64,000 bases of DNA from Agaricicola taiwanensis. GTDB lineage: Bacteria; Pseudomonadota; Alphaproteobacteria; Rhizobiales; Methylopilaceae. Each line of letters begins with the position of its first letter. The first letter of the stretch is position 1. The notes below the pieces were generated by a model. It did not search any database. It had not been told where the DNA came from and saw only the letters and a list, made by a program, of their open reading frames with translations. The stretch covers positions 620,001-684,000 of the forward strand of contig NZ_BMCP01000001.1 in NCBI RefSeq assembly GCF_014635245.1. The letters run 5' to 3'. Shown here one piece after another: positions 62,033 to 64,000 of this stretch. The position numbers were made by a program, and so were the translations under genes.

Positions 62033-62890
62033 ATGTCAAAAGCCGTTTCCCTCCAGGACCGTCGCCCCTGGCTTATCGCCTTTTTGCCGGCCGTTTTCCT
62101 GTTCGTTTTCTTCGGCCTGCCGAATGCGATGCTGCTGTCCATCAGTTTCCTGAAGACCGAGGCGCAACAACTCACCGGGGAGCTGACGCTCGACAACTAC
62201 GTCTTCCTCTTTACGGAGCAGACCTATCTTGAGGCCCTTCTGCGCACATTCTTTGTCGGCGTCAGCGTGGGCATACTGGATGTGGTGCTGGCTTTTCCTC
62301 TGGCCTATTTTCTCGTGCGGACCAACTCCCGCTGGCGTGGACTTCTGATCGCTTTGGCGCTCGCGCCGCTGCTCGCCAGCGTCGTGGTGCGTACCTACGG
62401 GTGGTATGTGATCCTGAACCGTTTCGGCGTCGCCAACGACGTGATGCTGTGGTTGGGCGTGATCGAGCAGCGCCTCACCTTGATGCCGTCCACCGGCGCG
62501 ATCATCATCGGGCTCGCTCATTCGCTGCTGCCCTATGCGGTTCTGACCCTGATGGGCGCCTTGGGCGGCATCAATCCGTCGCTCGAAAAGGCGGCCATGA
62601 GCCTTGGCGCCAGCCGCTTCCGCTGCTTTGTGGAAGTGGTCTTGCCGCTGGCTCTTCCGGGCCTCATCGGCGGCTTCATCCTGTCGTTCTCGGTTGCGAT
62701 CTCGGCCTATGCCACGCCCGCAATCCTCGGCGGGCCGGCCACCCAGGTCATGGCGACCGCCATCTACGGTTTCATGACGCAGCTGCTCGACTGGTCTATC
62801 GGCGCCGCCATGGCGGTTGTGTTGATCGTCTCGTCCTTGCTCCTGTTCTATCTCGCCGCCCGCGCCGGTGCGCGGACGGCGAGCTTGTGA
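62033..62890 (+). CDS. ABC transporter permease (PotB type)
   Basis: 285 residues, six membrane helices. EAA loop LEKAAMSLGASRFRCFVEVV followed by PLALPGLIGGFILSFSVAIS, as in PotB/AfuB-type permeases. N-terminal part LIAFLPAVFLFVFFGLPNAM is the first helix. GAGG stands before ATG 62033. Ends 10 nt before the second permease gene. Confidence 0.93.
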   Translation: MSKAVSLQDRRPWLIAFLPAVFLFVFFGLPNAMLLSISFLKTEAQQLTGELTLDNYVFLFTEQTYLEALLRTFFVGVSVGILDVVLAFPLAYFLVRTNSRWRGLLIALALAPLLASVVVRTYGWYVILNRFGVANDVMLWLGVIEQRLTLMPSTGAIIIGLAHSLLPYAVLTLMGALGGINPSLEKAAMSLGASRFRCFVEVVLPLALPGLIGGFILSFSVAISAYATPAILGGPATQVMATAIYGFMTQLLDWSIGAAMAVVLIVSSLLLFYLAARAGARTASL

Positions 62891-62900
62891 GGAGACCGCC

Positions 62901-63719
62901 ATGTCCTTTCTGCGTGTCTCGCCCTGGAGTGCCCTGAAGATCGCGGTCGGCGCCGTCTATGCCTTCATGCTGACGCCAATCCTGATCACCGCCGTGGTGT
63001 CGCTGAACGCGACCAATCGCTCGCTGTTTCCGCCGCAGGGCCTGTCCCTGCGCTGGTGGGGCGAGGCCTTTTCGCCGGAATGGGTCGACCCCCTGATATT
63101 CAGCCTCAAGCTGTCGGCCGTCTCGGCCGTCCTCAGCCCGTTGATGGCGCTGCCTCTGACCTTCGCCTTGGTGCGCTACACCTTCCCCGGCCGCCAGGCG
63201 CTCATGGCGCTGACGCTCGGACCACTTCTGTTGCCGGCTCTCGTCACCGGTGTCGCCTTGCTGCAGTTCTTTGATTTCATGGGGTGGCGTGCCTGGATCG
63301 GCTTTCCCGCGCTCGTCGCCGGCCATGTCGCAATCTGCCTGCCATTTGCGGTGCGCACCATCGCCATCAGCTTGACCACGCTGCCGCCAAACCTGGAGCT
63401 GGCGGCGGCAAGCCTCGGGGCATCGAAGCTGCGCACCCTCATGGAGATCACGCTGCCATACATCAAGAACGGCATCGTGGCCGGCGGTGTCTTCGCCTTC
63501 ATCCACTCCTTCACCGACATCAATCTTTCACTGTTCCTGGTGCGTCCGGGAGAGCAGCCCATCACCGTGAAGATCATGGGCTTTCTCGAATACGGCTTTG
63601 CGCCGACCTTGGCTGCGGTCTCGGTCATCACCCTGGTTCTTCCGCTGATCCTCGTCCTGATCGTCGAGCGGCTGACCGGTCTTGGCAACTTTATCTATGG
63701 GGGACGCGGCAATGGCTGA
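62901..63719 (+). CDS. ABC transporter permease (PotC type)
   Basis: 272 residues, six membrane helices; EAA loop LELAAASLGASKLRTLMEIT followed by LPYIKNGIVAGGVFAFIHSF. The PotC-like N terminus (LFPPQGLSLRWWGEAFSP) is typical. ATG 62901 follows GAGGAGACC; the frame open from 62868 overlaps the previous gene. Overlaps the ATPase gene by 8 nt (ATGGCTGA). Confidence 0.93.
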   Translation: MSFLRVSPWSALKIAVGAVYAFMLTPILITAVVSLNATNRSLFPPQGLSLRWWGEAFSPEWVDPLIFSLKLSAVSAVLSPLMALPLTFALVRYTFPGRQALMALTLGPLLLPALVTGVALLQFFDFMGWRAWIGFPALVAGHVAICLPFAVRTIAISLTTLPPNLELAAASLGASKLRTLMEITLPYIKNGIVAGGVFAFIHSFTDINLSLFLVRPGEQPITVKIMGFLEYGFAPTLAAVSVITLVLPLILVLIVERLTGLGNFIYGGRGNG

Positions 63720-64000
63720 ATTCGCGCTCGAACTGCAAGGCCTTGAAAAAACCTATGGTGCGGCCCGCGCAGTCGATGGCATCGACCTTCAGGTGCACAC
63801 CGGCGAGTTCCTGACGCTGCTGGGCCCCAGCGGCTGCGGCAAGACCACCACGCTCGGCCTTATCGCGGGCTTTTTCCCACCCACCGCCGGCGAGATCATG
63901 CTGGCCGGCAAGCCCGTGGCCGCCTTGCCGCCCTTCAAGCGTGACATCGGTGTGGTGTTCCAGGACTATGCCCTGTTTCCCCATATGACGGTGGAGCAGA
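63712..64000 (+). CDS. ABC transporter ATP-binding protein (PotA type), cut by the window end
   Basis: First 96 residues only. Walker A LLGPSGCGKTTTL and Q-loop VVFQDYALFPHMTVEQ are present; signature and Walker B lie beyond the window. Completes the importer of cluster C. ATG 63712 overlaps the permease stop by 8 nt. Confidence 0.95.
   Translation, partial: MAEFALELQGLEKTYGAARAVDGIDLQVHTGEFLTLLGPSGCGKTTTLGLIAGFFPPTAGEIMLAGKPVAALPPFKRDIGVVFQDYALFPHMTVEQ

Overview
The window looks like a chromosomal segment of an alphaproteobacterium, most likely order Hyphomicrobiales (Rhizobiales). The evidence is high GC with strong third-position bias, a C4-pathway 5-aminolevulinate synthase (hemA), a PodJ-like coiled-coil/Sel1 protein, families largely restricted to this class (UPF0262, DUF2948, the TIGR02186 membrane protein) and the housekeeping order murA - DUF2948 - hisD - UPF0262 - LMW phosphatase - infA - maf - yacG - tRNA-Phe. 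Genus cannot be fixed from the sequence alone.

Layout. 0-18.6 kb is mostly backbone: the Sel1/coiled-coil polarity-type protein; TauE/SafE exporter plus TIGR02186 protein; the Lhr-type helicase/PdeM pair; an orphan E1 2-oxoacid dehydrogenase facing an Lrp regulator; an AbrB-family membrane protein; hemA preceded by an overlooked 52-residue membrane ORF; a Mut7-C protein translationally coupled to a DUF1080 protein; an SLC13/TrkA-C permease; and an AI-2E-family transporter broken by one amber codon. 18.6-20.5 kb is a decayed accessory patch on the 3' side of tRNA-Thr(GGT): an AraC fragment butted against a possible ThiF/E1-like fragment, and an intact gene with a HEPN-like R-x4-H motif. 20.5-26.4 kb is the conserved murA-to-tRNA-Phe block.

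26.4-43.2 kb, starting at tRNA-Phe, holds two catabolic clusters that converge at 34.36-34.39 kb. Cluster A (+ strand) has MmgE/PrpD, a class III CoA-transferase, a three-gene NitT/TauT-type ABC importer, an enoyl-CoA hydratase and a D-2-hydroxyacid dehydrogenase. Cluster B (- strand) has an FAD oxidoreductase, a two-domain CoA-transferase, a TRAP transporter (dctP-Q-M), a crotonase and an acyl-CoA dehydrogenase, divergent from a GntR/FCD regulator with a palindromic site between. Each imports an unknown organic acid, activates it to a CoA thioester and degrades it by beta-oxidation-like steps. A TauE/LysR divergent pair follows.

45.1-56.5 kb is the most unusual region: a 2335-residue secreted protein without a Sec signal and without visible RTX repeats. 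It combines several carbohydrate-binding-like modules, a malectin-like module, a PQQ-sugar-dehydrogenase-like propeller and a DUF4114-like region. It is followed directly by a type I secretion ABC transporter, its HlyD-type adaptor and a coiled-coil membrane protein of unknown role, with a convergent LuxR-type regulator. 56.9-64 kb carries a ZIP-family transporter with altered metal ligands, then a LysR-controlled cluster C (RraA-family aldolase, M20 peptidase, spermidine/putrescine-type ABC importer) that runs off the window end. In all three import clusters the gene for the solute-binding protein is followed by strong GC-rich hairpins without U-tracts, which suggests mRNA-level control of binding-protein abundance.
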